A DNA stretch of 64,000 nucleotides from Armigeres subalbatus (GCF_024139115.2 NC_085140.1:99460988-99524987); one strand, 5' to 3'. Shown: positions 1 through 12,668, counted from the stretch's first letter. Notes: a model not told the origin generated them from the sequence alone. Numbers and translations: made by a program.

Positions 1-300
1 GCGCTTACCGGGAATAAATCAATGGTTGATATGATCTCTTCCCCGAGTAGCACAATTCAGATTGATTTGGTGGCAGTTAATCATATGTGACTTGATTGGT
101 TTAGTTACTCGTCTACGACAAGTGTTTTGCTTGAGTTTTTAAAGTTTTTAAAGGCGCTTGCCAGATTAAGGAAACGGTGGATTAGATCCGGTCTTAAGGC
201 GCTTGTCCGAATTGAAGCAATGGTGGATGTAATCTCTTTTTTAAAGTAGGCATGTGGCCGGAATAAGTTAATGATGGATGTGATCCCTCCCTTAGAAGCA
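1..300. repeat. Degenerate ~48-bp repeat units
   Basis: Four diverged copies of one unit begin near 1, 154, 199 and 250. Each opens with a gcgcttgyccg-like word, followed by a G/A-rich stretch and then a tggatgtgatctct-like word. Two of the spacings are 45-50 bp; the first is 153 bp, so intervening copies are lost or too diverged to see. No coding potential is apparent. The first copy starts at the window edge, so the array may continue outside. Confidence 0.5.
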
Positions 301-431
301 AATCTGCCGTTTTGTTTTCATTTTTCCGGAAAATCTCTACCATCAGTCTAAATTTATCAGAAAACAGCCTCGACCTACTTAATCTACGCTAAACATTACA
401 CGAAATATCCCTTCAGCTTTTACAGTTCAAA

Positions 432-530
432 ATTATGCCAAATGACTCACTCTTTTCTTGTAGTTCTAAATTATGCCAAATGGCCGTTATGCCAAATGAC
501 CATTATACCAAATGGCCTTATGCCAAATGA
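432..530. repeat. Cluster of TATGCCAAATG motifs
   Basis: Five copies of TATRCCAAATG start at about 434, 472, 488, 504 and 519, the last four 15-16 bp apart. The cluster accounts for the start of a spurious 102-aa ORF (442-750), whose peptide I do not recognise. Confidence 0.6.
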
Positions 531-843
531 CCCAGACCCATCTTGGACAGCCTTCCCAACATTTGCAATATCTTCTCTGCTGAAAGCATTCTCGCTAACC
601 AGCGTCAGTACACGTCGTTTGCCTGATTCCCAGGGCACTGCAGAGTTCGCGGCAACAACCCCGACGATTTCCTGGCTGGAGTCGGATACTAAGGAAGACG
701 CTTCGCAAAGACTGTCCCTCTGCCGGACCCAAAAGCATGGATTAAATTAAATTGTGTAACCTTTTCAGATGATTGTTTTGCCACACCATTATTGGATTAT
801 TGTTAACAGTAAATGTAAATATTCACACAAGAACATTTTTTCT

Positions 844-1086
844 TATATCGGCACCAACATTTCAAAAGGGCGAAACTGCTTTTGTAAACAAGAGCTTCTC
901 ACGTCTCTGGTGGGCTTATTTGTGCTCATCCACGCAATCCAACACCATTAAATGAAAGAAGAGGATTCGATGCTTCCATCAGAGGTGTTGGATTGCCTGG
1001 GTGGGCTCAAATTAACCCACCAGCGACGTGAGAAGCTTTTGTTTACAAAAGCAGTTACGCCCTTTTGAAATGTTGGTGCCGATATA
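844..1086. mobile_element. Foldback MITE, about 243 bp
   Basis: Two long arms (about 844-950 and 983-1086) are reverse complements of each other with few mismatches, around a loop of roughly 30 bp. The outer end reads TATATCGGCACCAACATTTC, and the inverted copy ends in the same word reversed. The arms contain CTGCTTTTGTAAACAA, which recurs in the foldback element at 26420-26620, and the subterminal word ACGCCCTTTTGAAATGTTGG, which recurs as a fragment near 27310. There is no transposase, so this is a non-autonomous element. The superfamily is not determined; the TATA at both edges would fit a TA target. Confidence 0.75.
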
Positions 1087-1099
1087 AACATAAATACCA

Positions 1100-3010
1100 C
1101 CCCCCCCCTTCCCATTTTAATAATTGCGGTAACCGGATTGGGATTGATCATCACGCTGAATTTAAGAAAAAAATGGAATTCTAGCCCGGAAAAAAGAGTT
1201 CATGTGCCGTCAAGTGAGAGCTCTCTCAATACGGTGAACCAATAGAGATGAGTGACGTTTAGCGCTCGCACACTAATGTGCAATTCGTCATGTGTAAAAA
1301 CATATTTGTTTTCGTTCTGCTCATAACCTCAAAAATGATCGGGTCATCACAATGGTTTCAAAAGAGTCAAAAAATATATGGAAATATACCCATTTTTACC
1401 CAATCTCTGCTGAGTTGCAACATCTAGGAGTGTTTGTTTTCCTTTTATCGCCACTCACACATTCGGACGTGAGAATCTCAATAGGAGGTAGGGAAAGTTC
1501 GAAATTCGAATATAGCTAGGAAGCACGCTGGGGACATGTTCACTGCTCGCAACTATCATCGGACGGCGCCAAAATAATACCATCTAGCAATATGCCCACG
1601 AGTTGGTATCATTCGATAGACCATGCGATTGGATCCTCTGACCCTGTATAAGGCCCATCGATCCACATGGAAGGCCTCTATTAGATCCTGAATAGTGTGC
1701 CAAACGGTGTTTTATTTCGGCAGTGAAAGTTTAAGTTTTTCAAACGTTATTGCCTTTGGCAAAATGGTTTAGTTCCTAGAAAAGAGACTATTACAGTTTG
1801 TGAATTCGTTAATAATCGCGACTGGTAAGGCTACTAGTTAGCCCCGGTTCTCCTTACCGTCAACGTAGAGACCGGTAGTTAAAGTGAGAGGTCGCAACAG
1901 GTCGAAGAGTTTAAGTCGGAACAGTGATTGACCGTGAATATACCGACCTAGTGTGCATGGTGCCGCGAGTGAACTAAACCACGGTTAAACTCCTCTCCAA
2001 GACACTATTCAGTGGTTTGTCGAAGGTCGTCCGTCAACAAACGACCCCAACGTAAAGTCCTCCACGCAGAGGTGAAAGTAAAGCCTTCCCGAATTAGTGA
2101 AATAGTGAAGCCGAAGAGCAGCATTTTCCCGGCAGTTCTAGTGCCGAAAGTCGTCTCCGGCCAGGTGTGAACCGGCGCCATTGCCAACCAACTGGGACCT
2201 CGTGGTGGCGATATCACGGGCAGCAGCGTCAACGAGCTAAAGTGAGTCCGTTCCCTATTAACAGTGCCTAGGATTTCCAAATAAAAATAACCTAGTAAGA
2301 AATTAATAAATTTCTAGTTCAAAATTCAATTCTTATTTGCCATCTTGTGTGCACCGGAAAATTAAATTTCAGTCCATTTACTTCACTGTGGTTGCAAAGT
2401 GGTACAGGTAAGTCTCCGCTAGTGCGATTGTTCGACCTTGAGATAAGGAAAAGAGGTGAGCTAGCTCGGGACGTGCGGATGTCCATGCCAAAGACGCATG
2501 GGCGTCATCGGCAGTAACAATTGTGATCGCACCTGGAGGACCTCCACTACGCCGCAACTACTAAAAACTAAGCTTGAACCGTTTTGCCTAACTTTAAGGA
2601 CTAACAGGTTATCTCCTATTTACTCATTGGGCATATCCAGACAACCACACATCGTATAAGAATGCACGATTATAATCGTTTATCGATAAAAGTTTCATCA
2701 AAATTGCATTGTGGTGCGAGGCTTATCAGTTAATTTATAAACTTTACATACAGAGTTTGCTATCACAAACTACATCGCAATGAAGACCAAAAAACGCTTG
2801 ATAATTGTGCACATCGCTTACATTACCATGCATCGTCGGATAAGAAATTCACATATTCTATCGCCTCCACTTTTGTATGTAAAACGCATTTTCGCAACTG
2901 ATAAGCGACGGATTTTATGCGCTTAGATGTAATCCTGAACTGGCAAATTTGACGATAAATAGAGATTTAAAAAATTGGTATTTGTTACCAATCGAAAAAG
3001 AGTCTTTTCA
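1100..3010. other. No supported gene or named repeat
   Basis: About 1.9 kb of ordinary AT-rich intergenic sequence. The longest ORF (2005-2280, minus, 91 aa) has no recognisable domain. A weak old palindromic tendency is visible around 2640-2930 (cttatcag/ctgataag words) but is too degraded to call. Confidence 0.4.
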
Positions 3011-3014
3011 AACA

Positions 3015-3971
3015 TAGGGGTGATCGGGGCAATATGGGCCACCTAAGGAAATCGTTCCGAAAAGCGCTGAAAAGCTCAAAAAAGCATCGTTCAAATGTAG
3101 TTGACTTATACTAGAGAATGTTACCTTTCATATTACGTCGATGAATGACGAAAAATGCGTTTGGAAATTATTGGAATGCACTTTTGAAAATGTATTGATT
3201 TCAATGTGTGTTCCCGACTATACGGGGCAATATGAGCCACCATTTGGGGCAGTATGGGCCACCCTTCCAAAACCTTTATTTAGGCAAAAAAAGTATCGTA
3301 ATATAGAAGAATATGATATTCCAACAGTTGTGAGTATTTCATACCAAATAAAATAAAAAAACTCCACAACAGCGGACTGAACTGATTTGCCACTCTTCAC
3401 CGTTTGAACAGCCACATTTCAATTGGTCAATGGTCATTTTTTCTGTTTCTATCGCAGAAATGCGCTGTTGTAATTTTTCCGTAATGAATCTTACATATAT
3501 GATAATATTCTTGTATTTGAATACTGAAATTTGAACTTATTCGCATTTTAAGGCCAGATATCTTGTTCTATGCAGGTATGCCCATATTGCCCCATAGAGA
3601 CTGGTTTTGGGAAAAAAAAAGTTTTATGATAAATTCAGATTTGTATCAATATAAACATGTGTGCACAATATTCAATTTTAATATATCTTTTGATTGTGGT
3701 GTATTTTTGACCTGTATTTTAATCAGTTTTGTGTCAAAACTTTATTTATAAACTTGAAATCTTTTAATAATTTTGCCTATGCAGTGAAAATTTACATTTT
3801 CAAGTATATTTTCATGTTTGAATTGAATTTTAATGCGGTTTTCACGTTGATGCATATGTAGAGCATCCTCTTAAAGATCATATAACTTTTACATGATAAA
3901 ACTTGTCAATAAGCTCAAAATGAGGGTGGCTCATATTGCCCCGTATGTTCATATTGCCCCTACTGCCCCTA
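3015..3971. mobile_element. Non-autonomous TIR element with GGGGCAATATGRGCCACC subterminal repeats
   Basis: The left end begins TAGGGGTGATCGGGGCAATA and the right end is an inverted match ending in CCCCTA. Copies of GGGGCAATATGRGCCACC or its core occur near 3026, 3225 and 3245 in forward orientation, and near 3580, 3926, 3950 and 3960 inverted, so repeats face inward from both ends. No transposase is encoded; the ORFs at 3141-3356 and 3563-3751 are by-products. The design resembles the element at 6731-8046. Superfamily unknown. Confidence 0.65.
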
Positions 3972-3979
3972 TCAGATCA

Positions 3980-5300
3980 ACATCGGAAAATGGCTGAAAT
4001 CGATTCCGAATTGAATATCATTTCAAATCAAATAATTTTTCGTTTAAAAAAATAAATGAGTTAATCCCACTCCATTTTCCCGTTGCACGATGGGACGTTG
4101 GCTTTATGATGGTAAGTTTGTCGTTGAAAAGCTGCTGTTAAAATCGTGGAATAAACAGGCAAGGTAAAAGCAGTGATTGTTATGAGCGACGCTTTTCCGA
4201 TTTTCATTTCTGATGCAGACTCAGAGGTGCTCACAGATTATTAATATTCCATTAGCAGATTTAGATTTTACGTAGCTTTTCGATTAAGCTCAGCCATTTA
4301 GCCTTAGATCCTGCAAATCGAAAATAGCACAGTAGATATTTATAGCTTTCCATCACCATCGAGTCTGCTTCTTTTTCCCTTTTTGGCGTTACACAATTTT
4401 AGATCAAACATTCTGAACGGAATTCCCACCCGCCCACACACACCTGTCTCGAACCAATTTTCCTATAAGTGATCGTCTCTCAAACATCGCACTCTTGTGA
4501 AACAAAGGACTAAACAATCCAGCATTTAGCGTTTCCTTTTCACCGCCACCTCCACGGCGTCACCCAAGCTCAAGCGCTGTGATTTCCATCGTTTTCCCAT
4601 GCTGGTGGTATCAAGCAGAGAAAAAAAAAGTTTCGGCATCGAGAAGCGGTTACGGATGTTCTTTGTTTTTAATTGAATTCTATATTTAGATACGTTCACC
4701 CCGCCATCATCACCAGGCTGTCGGCTGTGCTGCACTGATGGTTAACACTAATTTGGGTGGAAATTAGATGGAAGAGATTTCGAAGCGACGGTAAATGGGC
4801 AATCTGAATGGATTGGAATCATAACCAACGAAAAAATTAATGATTTAATGCTGGAAGGAGGTCATGGCTGCCGTAATAAATATTTACTTTGGCTTGAATA
4901 TGTAGGCTAAAACGGCAAACTTTTAAACGTTTCGGTGAGGGAAATGACGACATACTTGTTCTCTGGTGGGATGGCATTAAAAGAACCTTCTGACCAAATT
5001 TGATCGCAATCGGTTTCAGAAAACCGCCTTACGATAATAGAACGAAGTCGTTTAGAATACTCTTATGAACAGCATCCATACGAAATGTCCAATGGTTGTT
5101 TTGGATACCAAGTTAAAGATGTTGTCGAAATCTATTGCATCAACCGCTCTTATTACCAGCATCTCCGAGGCGTCTTTTGTAAGCTGATAAAGGAGCTTCG
5201 TGTTGTTACAATATTTTATTCGGAACTAACCAAGTGTCGGTCTGTCTCAGCAGGAATCATCAAGCTCTTCGTATCTTTTTATCAACTTTCAAAATGGCTT
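3980..5300. other. No supported gene
   Basis: AT-rich intergenic sequence. Short ORFs (4526-4735 minus, 5085-5315 plus) show no domain, signal peptide or splice context that would support them. Confidence 0.4.
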
Positions 5301-5307
5301 AGGACAA

Positions 5308-5517
5308 AGTGCTGAGTTCGATTCTCGGCAAAGTTCGATTCTTGGCAAAGTGCTGAGTTCGATTCTCAGTCCGGTCTAGGATGTTTTCGGGTTGGAAACA
5401 TTCTCGACTTCCTGGGCATAGTGTATCCATTGTATTTGCCCTACAAGATATATACTCAATGTATTACTCATGCAATGGCGGGCATAGAAAAGCTTACAAT
5501 TAATAACTGAGGAAATG
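5308..5517 (+). mobile_element. Feilai: Feilai-type SINE, rearranged fragment
   Basis: From the B-box-like gagttcgattctcgg through aactgaggaaatg the sequence matches, base for base over long runs, the inverted copy at 16773-17054. The 5' tRNA head is missing. The B-box segment is present three times in quick succession (about 5308-5370), a local tandem duplication. The 3' end (GAA tail) is absent after 5517. This is a dead fragment in the orientation opposite to the full copy. Confidence 0.75.
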
Positions 5518-5519
5518 AT

Positions 5520-6730
5520 TCTTTTTCCTGTTCGGGTGTGCCGCTGCGACCAGTTATTAGATCTATTGTAGCGTTACCCGTATCCTTAGTGTTTAAGTGC
5601 ATGTCGAATTACTCCATTACTATTCATTTTTCGTTTCGATACAGTTGTTGTTTTGTTTTCTCAAGAGCCCATTGAAGGCGCGCCCATGGATCGGAGCCCT
5701 AGCTACATCCTTGTCTTGCTTCTAGAATATCACCAGTAAAACGCAGAAAACCCGGGATTTAGCTGTCTACAAGACCATTTTAAGCTAGAGAATTTGTTCA
5801 GTAATAAGAACTTCCGTGTGTTCCTCTCACTACCATTGTTCACCAGTTCAAGAAGAGTTAGTACGTATTTAAACCCCTATCTCGATTTTTCCAGCAGTCA
5901 GTTCAGCCTAGGACCGGGTACCGAGGTTTTGACGTAAACTATGTCTAGGAGGAAGCCTCGGATACAGGGTGCCAAATGAATATTTCCAAATTGGGGATCG
6001 TCACGAAATCATGTAAGATTTCAAACGTTAATAGCGACTTTATTTTTCGATGGATTTTCCAGATTTTCTTATCTATAGATTCGGAAACTTTCCATCAATT
6101 CGCTAATTGTTTTAAAACTATTCATAGTCAACGTCAAACTATTGAAAATTTTAGTTCTTTCGCGTCTGGTAAAAATTTTAGAACTAACCAATTCCGTTCA
6201 TGTATCTCCAACACGGACATCAGATTGCTGTAACGTACGCATCTTTTGGCCCACCGCTTCATTTTTCCTGTGCATAAAAAGAGTCGTATCTCACGCGCGC
6301 GTCATTTTCCTTCGAGCTTTCACGGCGAGCGAACCGCTTCGTTGGAGCGTGGACCGTCTGGTAGCGGTCTAGAAATAACGGCCCAATGGCGTTGGCGTTC
6401 GGTGGTGTATATGGCGGTCTTGGCATAAGCAGCAGCGCGTCATTTGCGGTTGAGATTTCACGGAGCGTGAACCATCCAGCGTCCGTAGCAACGAATCATC
6501 GGATAGCGGTCGTGGTACAATAAAAATCATTCGGTCCATTGTTAGGACCACCATTATACACAGAAGAGAATTTGTTTTACCGAAAAATTCCAGCAAAGTG
6601 AAAATTCATCCATCGGAAGTGGTTGCTGCAGAAAACTCGTCGTCAGTAAAAACATCACTCAAGTCACTCGCATGCTGTTAGTAATGGCAAAAACGCAAAT
6701 TTAAAAAATCGGTCCTTTGTCAGGACCATT
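5520..6730. other. No supported gene
   Basis: No recognisable product. Around 6605-6640 there is a ggttgctgcagaaaa word of the kind repeated at 10.2-16 kb, suggesting an outlying copy of that repeat family. Confidence 0.35.
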
Positions 6731-8046
6731 AGAGTAGAGTGGGGCAAGAGTACGCACTTAGTTTTCAATCGATCATGTGGCCCTTATGAAGCAAGCTTCT
6801 GCATATCAAATCAGTGTCGATGATTCATATACTCTTCCTTTGTGTTACCCAGTGGAAAAAATATTGAAATTATTGAGATTCGTTTTAGTGGAACCCTTAT
6901 TGCAAGGCAAGTGAAAAACGCACTCTTACCCCACCGGTGGGGTAAAAGTGCGCATCGGGTGGGGTAAGAGTACGCATTTATCCAATCATGTGCTTTAAGT
7001 ATATATTAACACAAATAAGAGTTATTAACATTTAATTGATGTTTATTGAGCATATATTAGGGAATGTTTAAAGATTACGTAACTCTTAAAGGGGGAGGGG
7101 GTCCTAAAAATGTGCACTTTCATACGAAAAACCGTTGTTTTTTATATATACAAAAAACTACAGAGGTAAAAATATATATGTTTCGCGGGGCGTATACAAA
7201 GGCATTTTCCTTAAAGAAAGTCTACGAATCACGTAACGTAAAATTTGGCTATTTCATCACTCCTCCCCACCTATCTTACACTATTTGTATGAATCCTCTA
7301 AAAATTATATGGATCGTCACACATCTCACAACCCCTCCCAGCTAAACGTTGCGTAATTTATGAATGTTTATTTTGATTAAATGAAATTATCATTTAGATG
7401 AAATTGTGTTTTCGTACTATGTTTAGGTGCACAACAAGTCCTAATACAATTTCATTATTTCGCTTCAGTGCTTTGTTCGCTAAGTCCTTTCTAACACCGA
7501 ATTACTTCAACTTATCCTAAAAACTTGAGATAATTTCGAATTCTGTCCCTTGTTTCTTAGTTGTGGATCTTTACGCTTTGGAAGAAGTCTTATTTCGGCC
7601 GGAGATACGGGTTTGACATCATAACTTGAAGATTCATATGCGTACTCTTGCCCCACCGGTTCCTGCGTACTTTTACCCCACAGTCCCAAAAATTATTCAA
7701 GTAATGGTTTTGACTTCTTGGAAAACCAACCGGATTGGTGTTCTGTACCATAAAGTACTCTATACAATAGGTTATCGAAATGGTATAATGTTCACCTGAT
7801 TGAACGTATATATGGTAATGAAATACTAGTTGCGGAAATCCAATTATTTTTAGCAAAATGACCAAAAAGTTATCTAACTCCATATCTCCCTTGTTGTTTA
7901 TTCGAATCGTTTACAATTACACATGATAATAGTTGGCCAGAATACCTGTCAAACTGATGCAGCGCTGCTAGTTTATCTTTTTTTATTACTTCAAAAAATG
8001 GAAAACGTACTCTTACCCCACGTGCACTCTTGCCCCACTCTACTCT
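6731..8046. mobile_element. 1.3 kb TIR element with GGGGTAAGAGTACGC subterminal repeats
   Basis: Perfect inverted termini of 21 bp (AGAGTAGAGTGGGGCAAGAG plus one base) lie at 6731-6751 and 8026-8046. The motif GGGGTAAGAGTACGC and variants recurs near both ends and internally: about 6739, 6926 (inverted), 6940, 6960, 7640 and 7670 (inverted), 8010 and 8027 (inverted). Around 6932-6950 two copies face each other through a ccaccggtgg centre. There is no transposase. The middle (7064-7345) holds a G-rich/C-rich segment that may be a second, nested element. ORFs here are not genes. Confidence 0.75.
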
Positions 8047-8485
8047 ACTATATAAAGAGAAGGGTTTCATTTGCCGTATTTGAAATTGATGCTTGAATTT
8101 GCGAAAAGATTTCTCTTTATACTGCTGAATGCACTATGGGGAAAGTGGTGTGGTATGTGGTATTCGGTATTGGTATTCGTGATTCAGCCTAACATAATGG
8201 TGTTTCAAGGGAAGAGTACGGAACCTTGTGAACCTTTTCAGGACGGCCTTTTTTGTCCTTTTCAACGAACGAAGGTCATTTGTCATCCACGGAACCCTAG
8301 AGTCGGTATGGGTCAGAACTATGATATCGTAACAATGATCCATGACCGCTAGTCGATAATCTTCCACTAGACCATTCCCGAGCAACACACATGTTGTACA
8401 AGTGTTATTATAACTCATATACGTCCACATTCGGTCATATATGAGTTGCTGGAACCAAAACGATCTGAATTGTGCTGCTCGGGAT
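8047..8485. other. No supported gene; small hairpin at 8413-8448
   Basis: The words aactcatata and tatatgagtt form a short hairpin around an acgtccacattcggtca loop. Otherwise nothing is recognised. Confidence 0.35.
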
Positions 8486-10094
8486 TCATTCAGCCAACGT
8501 TCTGATAGTACATAGTAGCGTGCGATTTCGGACGGGGGGCTGTTGCTCTGGAAATCGGGATAATATCAGGAAGAGAGGCGGTGGTTGATTGATAGACTTG
8601 CCGGTAATAGGAATTCGGAAGACCCCATCTCCCTTCCCTTGTGCTGGACCGGGACGGCTGCTGGACGCTGGCAGGAGGGACTTGACAGCGATGGGAGGAA
8701 TAGGGGCTTCCTTAGGACTTGTGACACTGAAGCGTCCCGGTGTTCCGTTAGCAGCAGACTTGGTTTGGCTTGACGAAGTTCCACTGGTAACGATAATCGA
8801 TTCAGGCAAGAAATTGTTCGTAATAACAACGTACTTGCCTGCAGGAGGTGTTCGGAAGACCCCGTCTGTCAACTCAAACAGCAGGACCGGGATGGCTGAT
8901 GGTCGTTGGCGGGAGGGGCTCGACTGCATTGAGAGAGATAGGGGCTTCCTCATAGCTAGGGGCAAGAGTGCATCCCGATGTACAGCAGAATAACGGTTGT
9001 TGATTGCTCAGTTGTCCAAGACAACTTCTTTTGTCAGATGATTCGCACACAGCAGTGGGTTCGGGCGTAGAGATTTCGCGGTTCACATGATTGCATACAG
9101 TGTTCATAGAACTTGCAGTACATTTGCGTGCAGTTGTCGAAACGGTTAGAACTGAAGGCGGTTGTTCGGTTGATAGGCGACTGGAAACAAGGATTTTTTC
9201 AGGAAGCAAATTGTTGTGAATAGGAGCGTACTTGCCTGACGGACGATTTTGGAGGACATTGTTCGTAATAACAACGTACTTGCCTGCAGGAGGAGTTCGG
9301 AAGACCCCGTCACTCAACTCAAACGCAGGATCGGGATGGCTGATGGTCATTGGCAGAAGGGGCTCGACTGTGTTGAGGGGATTGGGGTCTTCCATGAAAC
9401 TAGCAGCAAAAATACTTCCCGGTGAAATGCTGAAGGAAGATGCTAGAATCACTCGATTACCACCATTTCTGTTTCCGCCGGAATTCCTAGCGGATCGTTG
9501 GTCGCAGGTGGAGGTTTTGGTCGCCAAAAATTTTCTCTGGAGTTGTCGTCGCAAAATTCTCGGTGAAGAATTCCTTCAGGCCATGTCGAACTCAAAAGCG
9601 CTCTCGATTTCAATTCGGCATTCATTCCAATTTTGAATAAGACAAAAGATAGCGAACTTATGTCTCTCCCTTAGGCACCAAACGAGCTACACGAGTTTCA
9701 AGACGCTTTTTTGTCAATTCGCCAATTTGATCAGCTGAAACGTCTGGTGCAATCCGCGACAAATAAAGCCAGAATTAGGCATAGGGACGGTCTTGATTTC
9801 TGTTGAAGGCGAAAGAGTGCTGCTGGTTCCGAGCAGGAGATTAGGTTTCGTAACTGGGACAGAACCGTTAGTCATACTGAAAAGGCGCCGTTTCTTCGTA
9901 CACTGGGGTTCCAATATAACGTCGTTCGTTGCCTTCGGGGTAAGCAAGTTAGAGTTCATTAATTTGGTAAAATTCGTCTGGATTTCAGATTTCAGCTCCG
10001 TCAGTATCTCAGACTTAAGCTGCGCCAAAATTCCATCTCCACCTCTCCTATTTATTCTTATACATAGTAACCTGATTCCAGGTTTTATTTGCAT
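8486..10094 (-). pseudogene. LINE ORF1 (gag-like) remnant
   Basis: Read on the minus strand, 9560-9790 contains pieces resembling the gag-like ORF1 protein of insect non-LTR retrotransposons: IAPDVSADQIGELTKKRLE, VARLVPKG, then STWPEGI, spread over different frames with stops between them. The upstream ORF at 9714-10094 (126 aa; LKSEILTELKSEIQTNF with a lysine/serine-rich stretch) fits the weakly conserved N-terminal half. The downstream part (8486-9554) is Pro/Ser-rich and repeats VFRTPPAGKYVVITNN at least twice (near 8830 and 9270), a tandem duplication. ORF1 proteins of this kind are nucleic-acid chaperones that bind the element RNA. No zinc knuckle, endonuclease or RT follows, so this is a truncated dead copy. 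Clade assignment is uncertain. Confidence 0.5.
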
Positions 10095-10199
10095 TTAAAC
10101 TACCCCTAAAAATAAAAACAATCGTTCAACATTATTGTTCAGGAATACGCAGCTCATTACTGGGTTAAATACTAGTTACACCCTCCGGATGCGATGAAA

Positions 10200-11740
10200 A
10201 TACATAAATATGATTAATTGTATGCTAATCTTACTAGAATACTATAAAAATATGCAGGAAAACCAAAATAATATTTTTGGCCACCACTTTGTATGGGGCC
10301 GCCCCATAATGGAATGGTTACAGACAATTGCTTGGCAAATTTTTTTGCAGCAACCACCGCCGACGGACAGCTCTGATGCGGCTGGGACTGCTACCCGCGC
10401 CATAATTGCCACTTTTAATCTCTACAAATTAATTCGTCTCAAATCAACTATCTTCCAATCAACATGGGGATCATGAAAGGACGCGATATACGCATCTTGA
10501 TGAGCCTTCACTACTACTGACAGAACCAAAAAATTATCCGAATCTGAAGAAAAAATTCACTTTCTACCGCTAAATGGTTGCAGCAGCTACCACGGCTAAA
10601 AATTTTTTTATAGCAGTCTTCGCCAATGGCCGTTGATGTCGTTAGGATAGCTAACGAGGCAATCATAGCCATTTATTGTTTTCACTTCAAAGAAAGAACC
10701 GATTTACGCTTCTTGAAACCGTGTTGAGAATTCACAACATTGCATGAAATTTTCACTTTCAATCATTATATGAGTGACTCGGGAAAATAGCTTTCTCATA
10801 TCCAATAAAGCAGATTCATCAGAAAATGTTTGCTTTATTTTCAATTATGCGTCTTTACAATAAATATCAGCAATCGAGTTTAACTTTTGTCTGCAGCAAC
10901 CACTGCCGACGGCCATCACTGATGCTGTTGAGATCGATAGCAGCGCAATCGTTCCTATTCGATTGTATGTCTATTTAAAGAAAATACAGTTAAAGCCAAT
11001 TCTTCCGTTTCAAATGGGGATTCTGAGAAGAACTGATTTATGCTTCTTGAGACCTTGTTGAGCATTTACAACTACTAACAGCAACCAACCGACTGTCCGA
11101 ATCTTGCGAGAATAAAATTTACTTTTTATATCAGATTTTTCTTAATCCACTATCATATACAACAGCAAGTTTAATAATGAGAAAAGTTTTCACCACATTA
11201 CTAAGCACATTATCATGGTGACTGTCGAAAATTCGATGGCGTCGTACTTGACCCCTGTGCCGGATATCGGCAGGTAGATGCAACAGAAAATTATACACAA
11301 GGATGCCTTTCCAAATATTAATACAATCTAGTAATAAAATTTCACTTTTCTATGCAATTCTCTGTCCCTGTAAATAATATTCGTCACATATCCAATGTCT
11401 TCCATTTATAATTCTGATCCTGAAAAGGGCCGGTTTATGGGCCTCGATACATATCCGCGGACGATTGTTGCGGATGGTCACTCAATGCTTCACCACGACT
11501 TACTGTATTACTGTACACTTGAGTACTGCTGATGAAGACCACGCGATGATGATTCTGCAGCAACACGCCTACGAGCACCACCGATATCGATGCTGGGACC
11601 ACAACCCGCTGGACGCAACAGATTCCTACGACTGCCACTGATGCCGATGCAATAAGAGGCGAACCAGTCTCCGGCTGAAAACCTCTTTTATAATGCTATA
11701 ATAATAATGATGCCGATGCAGAGACCGCTGCGTCAGGGAA
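10200..11740. repeat. Diverged ~200-390 bp repeat units with a GCAGCAACCACYGCCGACGG word
   Basis: Several related blocks follow one another. One marker (gaaagaaccgatttacgcttc and variants) appears at about 10478, 10692, 11028 and 11420. A second marker (gcagcaaccaccgccgacgg and variants) appears at about 10346, 10573, 10892 and 11551. Isolated reverse-complement copies of the second marker occur near 12105, 12640 and, degraded, 16035. The units are too diverged for a firm period. No protein is encoded. This may be an old tandem duplication or a family of dispersed elements; I do not recognise it. Confidence 0.45.
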
Positions 11741-11756
11741 TCTCGAAAATAGGGCT

Positions 11757-11928
11757 CGCGCGCGCGGGAAAGCTGCTTACTTGTATTCAATATAGTGAGC
11801 CCGATGCGCAGCCCCTTTGTTAATATTTGTGGGTGCAAGTTTTATGTGCACTCATTACGAATAACAAAGGGGCGGAGCTAATGAGTTTACTTCATTAGAT
11901 ACAAGAAAGCAGCTTTCCCGCGCGCGCA
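11757..11928. mobile_element. Foldback MITE with GCGCGCGC ends
   Basis: The ends are inverted: GCGCGCGCGGGAAAGCTGCT at the left, and its reverse complement at 11907-11928. The arms continue imperfectly (cttgtat, aat, agt, then cccctttgtta/taacaaagggg) to a loop around 11825-11860. Size about 172 bp, with no coding capacity. The alternating CG ends are unusual in this AT-rich setting. Confidence 0.65.
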
Positions 11929-12202
11929 AGCCACTCTGTTCGACATTTCGCAGAGAGCGGCACAACGCTGTTCAAGCATCGCAACCGGTAACCAATTAGT
12001 TCGAGATTCTTCGAAGAGCGGTCCTAGTACCAACATCAGTATTGTTTGCTCGTGTAATTGGCGGATGCTACAGATCCGGTTTGATGTAAATAATCGTGTG
12101 GCCGTCGGCGGTGGTTGCTGCAGAAATCTCGCTGTATTGGAAATTGTCGCAAAAGTAAAATTTTCTCGCAATATTCTTACTTTCGTTTTGCTGCTGTTAT
12201 GT

Positions 12203-12600
12203 AACGTACACACCAGTCAAGCAGTTTGACGAACATTGACTCCACCCCCAAGAAAACGCTTCGGTTGCTGCTTTGTTGGAACGTGTGTGAAGTTGTTCGA
12301 ACAACCATTTGACAGTTGGCAGCTCGGTTGGAAAAAATTAAAACGGTTTGATTTTGGTTTGAGTTGTCGGGGGTGGAGTCAAGGTTCGCCGAACATGTTT
12401 GAGCATTTGTAGTGAAGTTGCACAAACCCCCATATATTTTTTGATGGTTGGTGCTCAAGTTGGCGCTTCGGTCGTTCGTGTGTGATATTGTTGGTCGAAT
12501 AAATTGATTGTTCGTGTCGCTGTTGGTGAAAATTGATGGATGTTCGAATAAACGAGAGGTGGAGTTAATGTTGGTCAAACTGCTTGACCGTGTGTACGTT
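12203..12600. mobile_element. MITE, 398 bp, with ~44-bp TIRs
   Basis: The left terminus (12203-12245, beginning AACGTACACACCAGTCAAGC) and right terminus (12557-12600) are inverted repeats with about five differences. A partial third copy of the ggtggagtc...gttcg end lies inside at about 12370. GTTCGAAC-like words recur internally. There is no transposase. It sits about 70 bp from the RTE element but is separate, since the RTE TSD at 12669-12681 lies outside it. Confidence 0.75.
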
Positions 12601-12668
12601 CCATTAGTGACGGGGAATTTTTGCCAGTGGCGGCCGTTGATGAGTAGTTGCTGCAGAAATTTTTTCAC

